From: Treponema porcinum
GTDB taxonomy: Bacteria; Spirochaetota; Spirochaetia; Treponematales; Treponemataceae
Length of the DNA stretch: 64,000 nucleotides
Direction of reading: 5' to 3'
Assembly (NCBI RefSeq): GCF_900167145.1
Contig: NZ_FUWG01000002.1
Location: 1 to 64,000 of the forward strand
Shown here: positions 41,533 to 50,310 of the stretch, one piece after another
How positions within the stretch are numbered: position 1 is the first letter of the stretch
How the letters are laid out: every line of letters begins with the position of its first letter
Position numbers and translations under genes: made by a program
The notes under the pieces: generated by a model
What the model saw: only the letters and a program-made list of their open reading frames with translations
Database searches by the model: none
Told to the model about the DNA's origin: nothing

Positions 41533-41670
41533 TCAGGGTGGGGGAAGTCTCCCCCTCGGCTCAGCCGCCCGTATTTCGCAAAGCTCAACACGTCCGTCTT
41601 CGCCTGCCCCCTCAAACAGGGCTCTGCCCCGTAACGCCCCGGCAAATTAACCGCGCCGGAAACTCATTTC
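41533..41670. repeat. GC-rich intergenic patch with G/C-run hairpins
   Basis: About 140 bases much richer in G+C than the flanks, with GGGGGA-agtc-TCCCCC at 41540-41555, GGCTCAGCC, and GGGC/GCCC pairs. No start codon with ribosome-binding site or family-like protein is encoded on either strand. It resembles the low-complexity GC-rich intergenic repeats seen in several gut anaerobes; I could not confirm other copies in this window. Confidence 0.4.
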
Positions 41671-41681
41671 CAGACCTTTTT

Positions 41682-42515
41682 TCAGCCCCTCTCCCCGCGC
41701 ATCAGCGACTCAACCCACTTCTGCATCAAAATACCGAATGCAACACCAACGTTAAGGCTTGCCTTAAGCCCTATCATCGGAATGGAAACGCGTCCGTAAT
41801 CTGCACGCGAAAGTGACTGCGGACTTACACCAAGTTCTTCCGAACCGATAATGCATATTCCGCGTTCGGGAAACTTAAATTCTTCAATCGGAGTTCCGCC
41901 TGTTTCAAGCGCAAAAACCGGCATATCTTCCGGCAGTGCCTCCAGCGGAACGCGCTCGTAGCCCATCGTTTCAATGCAGCCCATACCGCTCCGCACGGCA
42001 CGCGGCTGTTCAGGATCAACGCAGAACGGGGAAACATAAACTTTCTCTGCACCCATTCCCTCCGCCGTCCTGAAAATCGAACCAATATTGAACGGCGAAC
42101 GAATATCCTCTGCGTATACGCATATGCCAGGGTAGAAACGCCGCGCCTTTACAACGCCGTTTTCATCAACCGGACTTTCGTGCGGCGCAATCACCAGATC
42201 CCATTCCGCCGGAAACGTCCCGATAAGCGCAAGCAGATGGTTTCTTGCACAGTTGCATACGCGAAGCTCGTCAAACGGTTTTTCATCAAGAAGACGGCGC
42301 AATTCGTCCGAAGCGGCTTTATCAAGCTTTGGATCTTGCAGGAGAATTTCCGTTATTTTTCTTGTATATTCAGCGCGCGGCATATTCTTAAAGGAATACT
42401 CAGTACCCTTTTCTGCAATACCTGCAATGTCGCGCTCCAGCGCCCCGAACGTAAGCGCAAGCTTGCGCCTTTTCTGCCCTCCGGAAAGCTGAAATAATTT
42501 TGCTGGTTCTATCAT
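41682..42515 (-). CDS. TrmH/SpoU-family RNA 2'-O-methyltransferase
   Basis: 277 residues. An N-terminal helical substrate domain (about 1-115) precedes the SPOUT fold with its three motifs: IRSPFNIGSIFRTAEGMGAEKVYVSP (motif 1, about 138), GSEELGVS (motif 2) and IPMIGLKASLNVGVAFGILM (motif 3, the knot). It methylates a tRNA or rRNA ribose; the target is not deducible. GGAG is 10 bases before the ATG. Confidence 0.85.
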   Translation of the reverse strand: MIEPAKLFQLSGGQKRRKLALTFGALERDIAGIAEKGTEYSFKNMPRAEYTRKITEILLQDPKLDKAASDELRRLLDEKPFDELRVCNCARNHLLALIGTFPAEWDLVIAPHESPVDENGVVKARRFYPGICVYAEDIRSPFNIGSIFRTAEGMGAEKVYVSPFCVDPEQPRAVRSGMGCIETMGYERVPLEALPEDMPVFALETGGTPIEEFKFPERGICIIGSEELGVSPQSLSRADYGRVSIPMIGLKASLNVGVAFGILMQKWVESLMRGERG

Positions 42516-42603
42516 GTAAAATTGCTCCGCAATTTCTCTATTTATACGCTCTTAAAATCCTGCGGCACTGCTCGGATTTTATTCGCTCTGGATCTATCAT
42601 ACG

Positions 42604-43752
42604 CTAGAACGCCTGTTTCAGAATGTCAAAAAGGTCGTCCGTAGTCATACTGCGCGGAAGAGAATTTACTATGTCAAGCTGACCGGCATCTTCTGCGGCC
42701 AGCGCAAGTTGATCCACCGAAACGGACAAATCTTTCAGTCGCACAGGAAGGTTTGCCTTTGCAAGCCGCTGGCGTATGTTATCCGCAAACGCCGTTACAG
42801 CTTCTGCATTTTCTACCCCTTCAGGAATTACACCCATAAGCCTGCCGATTTTTTCAACGCGCTCCGCTTTAAACTGCCTTGCATCCTCAAGAATATACGG
42901 AAAAAGAATTGCCGCAACAAGCGACCGTGAAATCGAATAACGTGAATTTATCGTCATTGCAAGAAGGCTCGCCACTCCTGCAGAACTTGAAGCCGCCGCA
43001 ACAGACGCAAGGCATCCACCCTGCGCAAGCAGAATTTCTGGCGGAGTAGTTATTTCAAGCGACTTTGCGCCGTCCATTCCATAGCTCAGAAGTTCCGCCG
43101 CCTTTTCCGCAAACATATCGCTGAAAAAAGTTGCTTTCTGGGAAATATATGCCTCAACGGCAAGACACAGCGTTTCTATGGAAATAGAAGCCTTCTGGTT
43201 GTCAGTAAGCGTCATCGCAAGGTTAGAATCCCACAGTACAAGCTTGCACAGCCCGGACTGAACCTTCAATAATTTTGTCTGGCGGCTGCGCGAATCGACT
43301 ACAGGAACAAACGGCGTAAAAACGTACGGCGCGCGCATTGTAGTAGGAATGCATATAAGCGGAAGCGATGCCGTCGTAGGAACTGCGCCGTCCATATAAT
43401 CATACACGGAATGATTTTCGTTATACAAAGCGGCGACTGCTGCTCCAAGATGAAGCGCTTTTGAACCGCCGGCAGCTATAATTCCGTGAACGCGCCCCTG
43501 CTGTGCAAGCATGAGCGCCTGTTCAATTTCCTTTGTATTTGCGCCGTCAGTAATGTTCTCGTAAATAAAATATTCAATCTTACGTTCCAGAAGCGGCTGC
43601 AGCACCTTATCCTGAAGTCCTACTTCCTTCAGAACCGGATCCATTACAATCATAAAGCGCGAGCCCCACACCTTTACGTTCTGCGGAAGCCTGCTTATCG
43701 TATACGATCCCAGTACAATATTCTGCGAAATCCTAAAAATCAAATCTGACAT
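42604..43752 (-). CDS. Iron-containing alcohol dehydrogenase homologue lacking metal ligands
   Basis: 382 residues with the fold and order of group III alcohol dehydrogenases: dinucleotide motif GIIAAGGSKALHLGAAVAA, then ICIPTT. The metal-binding pattern (GMDALTHAIEAY and two further His) reads SIETLCLAVEAY and has Leu or Ser in place of the later His, so the Fe/Zn site is lost. It may be a non-enzymatic or differently acting homologue. Start 43752 (AGGA at 8 bases) preferred over the TTG two codons earlier. Confidence 0.7.
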   Translation of the reverse strand: MSDLIFRISQNIVLGSYTISRLPQNVKVWGSRFMIVMDPVLKEVGLQDKVLQPLLERKIEYFIYENITDGANTKEIEQALMLAQQGRVHGIIAAGGSKALHLGAAVAALYNENHSVYDYMDGAVPTTASLPLICIPTTMRAPYVFTPFVPVVDSRSRQTKLLKVQSGLCKLVLWDSNLAMTLTDNQKASISIETLCLAVEAYISQKATFFSDMFAEKAAELLSYGMDGAKSLEITTPPEILLAQGGCLASVAAASSSAGVASLLAMTINSRYSISRSLVAAILFPYILEDARQFKAERVEKIGRLMGVIPEGVENAEAVTAFADNIRQRLAKANLPVRLKDLSVSVDQLALAAEDAGQLDIVNSLPRSMTTDDLFDILKQAF

Positions 43753-43841
43753 ATTCAATCCTGTTTATAATAAAGCAGCATCGTTTTTACCGGCTTTCCT
43801 TCAGTCAGCAAACCCTCTGCCTAAATAACTATAAAATAAAA

Positions 43842-43865
43842 AAGACGGAATTTCTATTCCGTCTT
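43842..43865 (-). terminator. Terminator of rsmI-flgM
   Basis: AAGACGGAAT-TTCT-ATTCCGTCTT, a perfect 10-base stem, with TTTTTTATTTT following on the minus strand just after flgM. Confidence 0.8.
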
Positions 43866-43904
43866 CTCTATTTCATAAAGATTTTAGATGCATTTTTTCA
43901 AAAA

Positions 43905-44192
43905 CTACAGTCCGAAACTCTGCATCAGCTTGTCGGCAGCAGAAGCAATCACAGAATCATTCAAATAATTCGGATTCTGAAGTTTTGCCTTTACTTCTGC
44001 AATGCGGTCTGCACGTACATCAGGAGTTTCAGCAGCAACCTGGTTCATATAATAAACGGCAGCCTTTTCTTTTGCTTCATTAGAAACAGAAATGGAATCT
44101 GCATCCGAACGTACCTGAGCTGCTCCGTTACTACGACGTGTGTTCTGAACATTGTTTAGAGGATTAATTCCACCAATTTTGTCTATCATCAT
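43905..44192 (-). CDS. flgM: FlgM-like anti-sigma-28 factor
   Basis: 95 residues. N-terminus MMIDKIGGINPLNN and the central DSISVSNEAKEKAAVYYMNQVA...RADRIAEVKAKLQN are typical of FlgM, with the C-terminal helices that bind FliA (sigma-28). Late flagellar gene control is the inferred role, fitting a spirochaete. The start at 44192 follows AGGACG by 5 bases. Begins 19 bases after rsmI and shares its terminator. Confidence 0.85.
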   Translation of the reverse strand: MMIDKIGGINPLNNVQNTRRSNGAAQVRSDADSISVSNEAKEKAAVYYMNQVAAETPDVRADRIAEVKAKLQNPNYLNDSVIASAADKLMQSFGL

Positions 44193-44211
44193 TTTCGTCC
44201 TGCCTTCTACC

Positions 44212-44919
44212 TTAATTATCGGTAGATTCATCAGAAAGTTGAATTTTTTTTGTACCTGAAATGAAAACTGCAAACTCACCTTTTATTGAAGGTCTGCCGG
44301 CAAAATCATCGCGCAATTCAGCCGCTGTTCCTTCAATTATTTCCTCATGCAATTTTGTCAATTCACGTCCAATTACAATCGTGCGATCACTATAAATATC
44401 GGCAATATCCGTCAGCAACTTTACAATTCTGAACGGAGATTCATATAAAACAACAGCATTCCCGGAAACAAGAAGTTCCCGAAGCCTGCTCCGCCGCCGT
44501 CCGGGTTTCGGAGAAAGAAATCCCTCGAACACAAGCGTCTTTCCGCCGACACCTGCAACGCTTACCAAAGAAGCAAATGCACTCGCGCCAGGAATCGGAA
44601 CGACCGTATAACCGGACTTTCGTACAAGCCCTGCAAGAACAGCACCCGGATCGCTTATTCCCGGAGTTCCTGCATCGCTTGCATACGCAACGTTTTTTCC
44701 TTCGTCAAGTAACCCTATAATCTTCCGGGCGGCAGTTTCTTCGTTCTGGGAACGGCAGGAAACAAGAGGCTTGCGTATTTCAAAATGCGTTAAAAGCTGA
44801 AGCGTATGACGCGTATCTTCGCAGGCAATGACATCGACATTCTTGAATGTTTCTATAGCACGAAAAGTAATATCGCCAAGATTACCGATTGGCGTACCTA
44901 CAATATACAACGTTGACAC
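44212..44919 (-). CDS. rsmI: 16S rRNA (cytidine-1402-2'-O)-methyltransferase
   Basis: 235 residues. Typical RsmI: STLYIVGTPIGNLGDITFRAI at the start, then DTRHTLQLL, GTPGISDPG and LSPKPGRRRSRL. It 2'-O-methylates cytidine 1402 of 16S rRNA. The start is taken as GTG at 44919, where the family begins; TATAAT ends 6 bases upstream and there is no ribosome-binding site, so a leaderless GTG start is likely. Downstream gene: flgM. Confidence 0.9.
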   Translation of the reverse strand: MSTLYIVGTPIGNLGDITFRAIETFKNVDVIACEDTRHTLQLLTHFEIRKPLVSCRSQNEETAARKIIGLLDEGKNVAYASDAGTPGISDPGAVLAGLVRKSGYTVVPIPGASAFASLVSVAGVGGKTLVFEGFLSPKPGRRRSRLRELLVSGNAVVLYESPFRIVKLLTDIADIYSDRTIVIGRELTKLHEEIIEGTAAELRDDFAGRPSIKGEFAVFISGTKKIQLSDESTDN

Positions 44920-44925
44920 AACGTC

Positions 44926-44954
44926 ATTATATCTGCAATCAATCAAATCCGCAA
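44926..44954 (-). promoter_or_regulatory. Promoter of rsmI-flgM, predicted leaderless at GTG
   Basis: Minus strand TTGCGG, 17-base spacer, TATAAT (44926-44931), then 6 bases to the GTG. Confidence 0.6.
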
Positions 44955-44987
44955 GTGCAGTATGCCGCAGTTCAGGGCTAATTGCCT

Positions 44988-46214
44988 TCAGTTTTTTTCC
45001 GAACGGCGGACGCTGACTAAAACCCAGCTGGAATTTTCATCGTCGCAGAAAAAAGATGCGCCTGTTTTATAGCCCATAATTTCCTTAACGTCATCACCGC
45101 CAAACTCATAGCCGGGAAGAAGCGTCTGCCGGATATTCTTAATAATCGTCCTGACAATCGATTTTTTCCACATCACTTTGGCGTGTCCTCCGATTATCCT
45201 GTCAAACTCAAACGAAAAAAGCGATTCGTATATCCTGATACATTCTTCAAGCGGCATACTTTCTTTCATAAACAGCCACACAAGGCTTCCGAGAGAATCG
45301 CCTGCTGCAAGAATTCTGTCCTGTTCCACAAGAAAACCAAGCGAACCGTGAGTGTGGCTGTACAAAGGCACCGTCCGCACAGTCACTCCGCCCAAATCAA
45401 AAACAGTTCCGGCAGAAAGTGGCCTGAACGGAGGGAACGGAAGCGACGTATAATAGGCGCGCGCCTTTTCCGATGAAAAATACTCATCCCTTTCCGCAGA
45501 ATACTTAAAAATCTCAGCGTATACGTCGCGGTCGTGCTCCGGCGTAAGGACTTCGTCAAAAAGGCAGTTACCAAAACAGTGGTCAGGATGACCGTGCGTA
45601 TTTACTACGGAAAACGGCGTGCGCACAAGTTTTTTTACCAGTTCGGGAAGATTTGCCGTTCCCCAGGACGTATCAATAAGAAGCGCGCGCTCATTTCCGC
45701 GCACAAGCGTACAGAACGAACCCGTGCCGTCTGAAATATGAAGGATATGCTCCGACATAGGAAAAACCGTAAAACAGCTGTCAGAAGCGCATTTTACAAA
45801 CCAGCAGCTTTTTTCAGAAGAAGTTTTTTCCGCGCGGACAAAGCCGTTTTCAAAAATGACGCGCTCAAATTCCGGTAAATCAGGCTGGCGCACAGAAAGG
45901 GAAGCGGCGGAAAACACGGAGTAAAAATAACGCTCTGCAATACGCAGGATGCCGGCAAAAAACGCCGGACGGTTTTCAGAAGGTACAAAATCCGCCAGTT
46001 CTACGGAAATACTGCACGAATGACCCGGAAAATCGCGCGCATTACGGCGAAACGCCTCCACCGTTCCCAACGGCTCTGCACAAAAATCAGTACCGCTTCG
46101 CCTTTCAAAAACAGCCCAGCGCGCACGCTTTTGCGCACCGTCCGTCCCTGAAACCGGCTTCAACACAACATCCGCCCCGAAAAATTCCGCCTCTGGGGAA
46201 TATATATCGCTCAT
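44988..46214 (-). CDS. Metallo-beta-lactamase-fold hydrolase
   Basis: 408 residues. The MBL motifs are in the middle: THGHPDHCFGN (HxHxDH, about 211), and a later His in YSHTHGSLGF and in GGHAKV. The N-terminal 140 residues are a separate beta-rich domain, unlike single-domain MBL hydrolases. The substrate is unknown. Start 46214 chosen because a TTTACA-17-TACATT promoter ends 7 bases before it and there is no ribosome-binding site. Confidence 0.75.
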   Translation of the reverse strand: MSDIYSPEAEFFGADVVLKPVSGTDGAQKRARWAVFERRSGTDFCAEPLGTVEAFRRNARDFPGHSCSISVELADFVPSENRPAFFAGILRIAERYFYSVFSAASLSVRQPDLPEFERVIFENGFVRAEKTSSEKSCWFVKCASDSCFTVFPMSEHILHISDGTGSFCTLVRGNERALLIDTSWGTANLPELVKKLVRTPFSVVNTHGHPDHCFGNCLFDEVLTPEHDRDVYAEIFKYSAERDEYFSSEKARAYYTSLPFPPFRPLSAGTVFDLGGVTVRTVPLYSHTHGSLGFLVEQDRILAAGDSLGSLVWLFMKESMPLEECIRIYESLFSFEFDRIIGGHAKVMWKKSIVRTIIKNIRQTLLPGYEFGGDDVKEIMGYKTGASFFCDDENSSWVLVSVRRSEKN

Positions 46215-46221
46215 ATAAAAG

Positions 46222-46250
46222 AATGTATTGCGCAGAAAAAATAATGTAAA
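46222..46250 (-). promoter_or_regulatory. Promoter of MBL-hydrolase gene, predicted leaderless
   Basis: Minus strand TTTACA (46245-46250), 17-base spacer, TACATT (46222-46227), ending 7 bases before the ATG at 46214. Confidence 0.6.
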
Positions 46251-46281
46251 GAGTCCGCTATGCCACAAAATTCAGCAGGAA

Positions 46282-46313
46282 TAAAAAAAAATCCATTCAT
46301 CGCTGAATGGATT
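46282..46313 (-). terminator. Terminator of tRNA gene
   Basis: Perfect AATCCATTCA/TGAATGGATT stem with a 4-base loop, followed by nine T's on the minus strand. Confidence 0.85.
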
Positions 46314-46320
46314 TCATAAA

Positions 46321-46393
<73 letters not shown>

Positions 46394-46410
46394 GAATCGA
46401 TGTGAAGTGC

Positions 46411-46440
46411 ACTATATCACAAAACAGCACATTTGGTCAA
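46411..46440 (-). promoter_or_regulatory. Promoter of tRNA gene
   Basis: Minus strand TTGACC (46435-46440), 18-base spacer, TATAGT (46411-46416). Confidence 0.7.
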
Positions 46441-46571
46441 GATGATGAAGTTACAGCGCAATAAACAGAAAGCCTTTTCAAGCTTACGAAATTGTCTGTT
46501 ATCTTTAATTATATGCTTAAACATTTTTCGGTTTGACCGCTATATCAACTTTGAAAAGAATATCAGGTGTT

Positions 46572-47372
46572 CTATTTATATAAAGGATTAGCAGAATAAA
46601 CTATACTCGTTCCTGCCGGACTATCATTCGAAAGCTTTAATGTTACTGTAGTAGAAGATAAATCTGAGATATCATAATAATATGATATCTCACTATCCAT
46701 TGTAATTGATAACAGTTTATTTTCCTTCGAATAATGCCATACTCCTTTTCTTGTAACCCAACCATTTAAGTTACTAAAAGTTCCAGATCCATAATTTTGA
46801 TAATATTTACAATAACAAATTCCATCTACTTGAAATTTAATAGATTTACCATTTTTTGTTTCATCATAATACCAAGTTCCAATTAAACCTTTTATTTCTT
46901 CATCAACTGTATAAACAACAGTTTTTGCAGATTTCAATAAATTTGTTACATCGCCAAGCCCTAATCCAACTGGTCCATCTTCCCTTCTTTTTACTACAAG
47001 CTTTTCATTATCTTCACTTATTATATCATACCAACACGCAATGCTATCATCCCAACTAATCGAAAAACTATTCTTTTCAATGTTCAAGTATGACCAATTA
47101 CCAGTTTTTGTTATAAATGTATTTAATGCTGAAGTTTCTGCCCCAATATTTTGATAATATTGATAATATACCGTACCATTGGATATAAATTGATAATAAT
47201 ATCTATCATCTTCTGAATTATAATACCACTTTCCAATTATTGAAGGAGTTTCTACCGTCCCAACATTGATTTTATTCTCAAAATCTAAAGCATTTGTTTG
47301 ATTTACTGACGTATCACAAGATTGAAATAAAACGCAAATTAAGGCTGTAAAAATAAAAAAATATTTTTTCAT
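46572..47372 (-). CDS. Lipoprotein with duplicated lipocalin-like domain, AT-rich
   Basis: 266 residues. Lipobox LFQSC near residue 17. The mature protein has two similar halves: IIGKWYYNSEDDRYYYQF (about 49) and LIGTWYYDETKNGKSIKF (about 147), each with VYYQYYQN/CYCKYYQN and a closing strand. The WY-rich pattern is typical of lipocalin-like single-domain lipoproteins; no binding partner can be given. Start after AGGA at 6 bases. Base composition is clearly more AT-rich than its neighbours, hinting at transfer. Confidence 0.7.
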   Translation of the reverse strand: MKKYFFIFTALICVLFQSCDTSVNQTNALDFENKINVGTVETPSIIGKWYYNSEDDRYYYQFISNGTVYYQYYQNIGAETSALNTFITKTGNWSYLNIEKNSFSISWDDSIACWYDIISEDNEKLVVKRREDGPVGLGLGDVTNLLKSAKTVVYTVDEEIKGLIGTWYYDETKNGKSIKFQVDGICYCKYYQNYGSGTFSNLNGWVTRKGVWHYSKENKLLSITMDSEISYYYDISDLSSTTVTLKLSNDSPAGTSIVYSANPLYK

Positions 47373-47636
47373 AAAACATCCTATTTTCTGCCTAATGAGA
47401 AGTGGAAACAACATAATTCTGACGTATCCACAATACTACACCCTATTTAACTTCTCATTTTACTGTAAAAATAAGAATTGTCAAATATTGTAAATTGAAG
47501 CTTGAACGAATAATATGATTTATTCTCTTTCCATAACATTGGTTTATTGCACGTAAATTCATCACCCAATCCGAATTTGCAGACAACCGCAAGTTTTTCT
47601 TGCATTTTCGAAAATATGACTTAAAATGGAATTATT
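47373..47636. other. Divergent intergenic region, lipoprotein promoter
   Basis: For the lipoprotein (minus strand) TTGACA (47479-47484), 16-base spacer, TAAAAT (47457-47462). For the methyltransferase (plus strand) TTGCAT, 16-base spacer, TAAAAT, ending 9 bases before its ATG. Nothing else is seen. Confidence 0.5.
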
Positions 47637-48368
47637 ATGGAAAGTATACAAGACATTGTTGAATATTATGATGAACTCTTCCCTGTAACAGAAGACATAC
47701 AGAATTTCTATTTGCAGCTTACCGGCTCATACCGTTCTCCTGTACGCATTCTAGGCATTGCATCCAACACAGGAACACTTGAAATATCACTTGCACGCAA
47801 TAACTGTGACGTTACAGGAATAGAAGTGTCACAGCCGCTTCTGGAATCTTCAATTCTAAAACGCCGGACGCAGCTTATGTCCATTCGTTTTTTCCAGCTT
47901 TCTACTATTGAAATGAACAAATTTCTTGGAAAAGATTTTTATCACATCATATACTGCCTGAACAACAGAATTACCTACATACGAAATCAGGAATATATGG
48001 AAAAATTCTTTTTTGACTGCCGGGAACTTTTAAAAGACGGCGGAACTGTAGTACTGCACGTCCATAATTACGAAAAACTTTCACATACAGAAAAAATCAT
48101 GCTTTCTCCGCGAAAAAGCATCCGCGCAACTCTTTCTACGGACATTCACGTCCGCAATGATAGAAAAGTTGCCGTAACTCAAATTCTTGAAACAGGCAAC
48201 GGAAAAACACGTCCGATTATGGTAGACGAAGAAGTATATCCTCTTGTGCGCAAGGATATCATACGGTTCGGAAAAAAAGCCGGATTCAGGGATTTCAGCT
48301 TTTATTCCGGCTTTTCGCTTGCTCCGTTCACGGACGATTCTGAAAATCTTTTGTGCATAATAAAATAG
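47637..48368 (+). CDS. Class I SAM-dependent methyltransferase
   Basis: 243 residues, soluble, seven-strand fold. Motif I is divergent (ILGIASNTGTLEISLA), the acidic residue at the end of strand 2 is GIEVS, motif IV-like YHIIYCLNNRI, and a post-motif ELLKDGGTVVLHVHNYE. Substrate unknown, probably small molecule. Divergent from the AT-rich lipoprotein and convergent with ricT (5 bases). Confidence 0.75.
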   Translation: MESIQDIVEYYDELFPVTEDIQNFYLQLTGSYRSPVRILGIASNTGTLEISLARNNCDVTGIEVSQPLLESSILKRRTQLMSIRFFQLSTIEMNKFLGKDFYHIIYCLNNRITYIRNQEYMEKFFFDCRELLKDGGTVVLHVHNYEKLSHTEKIMLSPRKSIRATLSTDIHVRNDRKVAVTQILETGNGKTRPIMVDEEVYPLVRKDIIRFGKKAGFRDFSFYSGFSLAPFTDDSENLLCIIK

Positions 48369-48373
48369 CGCGC

Positions 48374-49294
48374 CTAATTGATCTTCCAGCGGTTTCCGTC
48401 TTTTACAAAACGCTTTGCATTTACCTCAAGCAGCCTTCCGTCCTCACCAAGCATTTTTACCATTGACGTTAAAGGATTGACTTCCGTAATTTTAAAATTC
48501 GTTCCGTCATAATAAATGCGCAGACCTTCGGACGGAAGTTTTTTCCGAGCTTCGTTATACCAGTCAAATTCGTAAGAAAGGCAGCAGAGAAGCCTTCCGC
48601 ACTGACCGGAAATTTTCATTGAATTTAAAGAAAGGTTCTGGTCTTTCGCCATTCTTATAGAAACAGGACGGAGCTTGTCTGAAACTCCATGGCAGCAGAA
48701 CGGACGTCCGCACACGCCCAGTCCTCCGGTAATGCGCGCTTCGTCACGCACACCAATCTGGCGCAGTTCTATGCGCATTTTGAACACGCTTACAAGATCC
48801 TTTACAAGTTCGCGGAAATCCACGCGGTTGTCAGAACTGAAGAAAAACAGTGCCTTTGGCTCATCTACCAGAAAATGAACGGCTATCAACTTCATATCAA
48901 GCCTGTGATATTCAACTTTTTCCTTAAATACCTTAAAGGCTTCTGCCTCGCGCTTTTTGTTTTCGTCAGCCTTTGCTATATCGTCCTTAGATGCCTTGCG
49001 GTCTATCTGAATTACGTCCGATGGTTTTACGCCCATCGGCTTTTTTGACTGACCAAGAACACGTGCAAGATCACGTCCGTATCTTGTGGGAACAATTACA
49101 TAATCACCCGGATTAAGGTCAAGTTTTTTATCATTCTTTGCATACAGACTTTCGCAAGAATAAAACAGTTTAAGACAATACAGCGGCTGGTCAAATTCAT
49201 AGCCGACAACAGACTCTTCTTCAGAATATGAATCCTCAAGCGCATCAAGGTTCATATTTTCTTCATCTATATCGTTTTCAAAAATATCACTCAT
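48374..49294 (-). CDS. ricT: PSP1-domain protein (RicT/YaaT family)
   Basis: 306 residues. An acidic N-terminal stretch (about 1-25) is followed by the PSP1 domain with the Cys cluster GGLGVCGRPFCCHG...SGQCGRLLCCLSYE (about 185-225), which binds an Fe-S cluster in Bacillus RicT, part of the RicAFT complex affecting RNase Y. Here the other Ric proteins are not adjacent. Start 49294 has a GCAGGT site. It follows the YaaR homologue by 25 bases, as in Bacillus. Confidence 0.85.
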   Translation of the reverse strand: MSDIFENDIDEENMNLDALEDSYSEEESVVGYEFDQPLYCLKLFYSCESLYAKNDKKLDLNPGDYVIVPTRYGRDLARVLGQSKKPMGVKPSDVIQIDRKASKDDIAKADENKKREAEAFKVFKEKVEYHRLDMKLIAVHFLVDEPKALFFFSSDNRVDFRELVKDLVSVFKMRIELRQIGVRDEARITGGLGVCGRPFCCHGVSDKLRPVSIRMAKDQNLSLNSMKISGQCGRLLCCLSYEFDWYNEARKKLPSEGLRIYYDGTNFKITEVNPLTSMVKMLGEDGRLLEVNAKRFVKDGNRWKIN

Positions 49295-49319
49295 AAATAC
49301 CTGCTCTTTATTATAACTG

Positions 49320-49883
49320 CTAAGCCGCAAAAAAATCTACAATCAAACCTTTGATTTCGTCTACTTTTGCAAGCATCTCAATCCTCTCAGTGTGATTCTG
49401 AAGAATCATCGTTGCAAGTTCATCAAGCCGCCTGTTCACCACCTGAACCTGCACATACGGCTCAGGCTTGCGTTTTTCCGCAAAAAACGGACTTGTTCCG
49501 CGATACATACGCTCGCGTCCGAAGCGTTTTATTTTTGCAACTTCATAATTACTTTTTTCAATATATTTGAGGAACTGGCTCACAGACCGGCGGAATTTTG
49601 CAAAATTTTCCGCAGTCATATTTTCCTCCAGTTCATCGCCGGCAACATCAACCGCATCTTTCAAAAAAGAAACGGCTTCTTCCTCGGAAAGACCTGCCAG
49701 TTCCGGCGGAAGACCGGCAGAGGCAAGCTCCTCAATTTCCTGCTGCTTTTCCACCATAGATGAAAATGACGCTTTCTTTGTTTTATCGGTTTTAGTGCTG
49801 CCTTTCTGCTTTTGCGTTTCCCTGGAAACTGTAGCCGCCGCAGAAAAATACATTGATGAGCTTAGCGGATCTATGGAACTCAT
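49320..49883 (-). CDS. YaaR family (DUF327) protein
   Basis: 187 residues, mostly helical and charged, no membrane segment. The C-terminal half (about 90-185: FRRSVSQFLKYIEKSNYEV...RLDELATMILQNHTERIEMLAKVDEIKGLIVDFFA) matches DUF327. In Bacillus yaaR sits next to yaaT (ricT), as here. Function is unknown. It overlaps the bactofilin stop by 4 bases (ATGA). Confidence 0.8.
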   Translation of the reverse strand: MSSIDPLSSSMYFSAAATVSRETQKQKGSTKTDKTKKASFSSMVEKQQEIEELASAGLPPELAGLSEEEAVSFLKDAVDVAGDELEENMTAENFAKFRRSVSQFLKYIEKSNYEVAKIKRFGRERMYRGTSPFFAEKRKPEPYVQVQVVNRRLDELATMILQNHTERIEMLAKVDEIKGLIVDFFAA

Positions 49884-50293
49884 GAAATAACAGCCTTATC
49901 CCTGATTGCCTTTACCTGAAGGAACGTATCTACCGCAGTTGCATACCTGTTTTCTTCTTCAATGGAAATGCAGTGTCCGTGAAAAATAACCTTGTCTTCC
50001 ATCTGCACCCTGCGTGAAATGATGTTTCCTACAACAGCAGACGACGAAAGCAGCTTCACCCCTTCCTTTGCAGTGATGTCACCGATTATAATTCCGCCCA
50101 CAATCACGGATTTTGCCGTAAGATTTCCGCGGAAACGCGCCTTTTCGCTGATGATAACAGCTCCGTCTGTTTCAAGGTTTCCGTCAATATCACCGTCAAT
50201 ACGAATAAATCCGTTAACCTTCATATCTCCTTTTACAAAGGAGCCGCTTCCTACAAGAGTGTTTATTGAAATGTCATCTGAACGAAATGCCAT
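49880..50293 (-). CDS. Bactofilin-family cytoskeletal protein
   Basis: 137 residues, a single right-handed beta-helix domain: repeated G-x-I/V-D/K-G-x-I/V pattern through GDMKVNGFIRIDGDIDGNLETDGAVIIS. Bactofilins polymerise without nucleotide on the inner face of the membrane and position peptidoglycan-modifying enzymes. The next upstream gene is an M23 peptidase, a typical partnership in cell-shape control. Confidence 0.88.
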   Translation of the reverse strand: MAFRSDDISINTLVGSGSFVKGDMKVNGFIRIDGDIDGNLETDGAVIISEKARFRGNLTAKSVIVGGIIIGDITAKEGVKLLSSSAVVGNIISRRVQMEDKVIFHGHCISIEEENRYATAVDTFLQVKAIRDKAVIS

Positions 50294-50310
50294 ACTGCCT
50301 GTTCTGCTTT

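Noticed and set aside
41425-41681. glmS ribozyme
   Set aside because: No ribozyme core recognised; the only structure is a simple long palindrome and GC hairpins.
41496-41816. Open frame of 106 codons on the plus strand across the GC-rich patch
   Set aside because: Proline/arginine-rich with no ribosome-binding site or family, and it overlaps the end of the TrmH gene on the other strand.
47479-47500. Third Pho box before the AT-rich lipoprotein gene (TTTACA-ATAT-TTGACA)
   Set aside because: Spacing is 4, not 5, and the second half is the -35 box.
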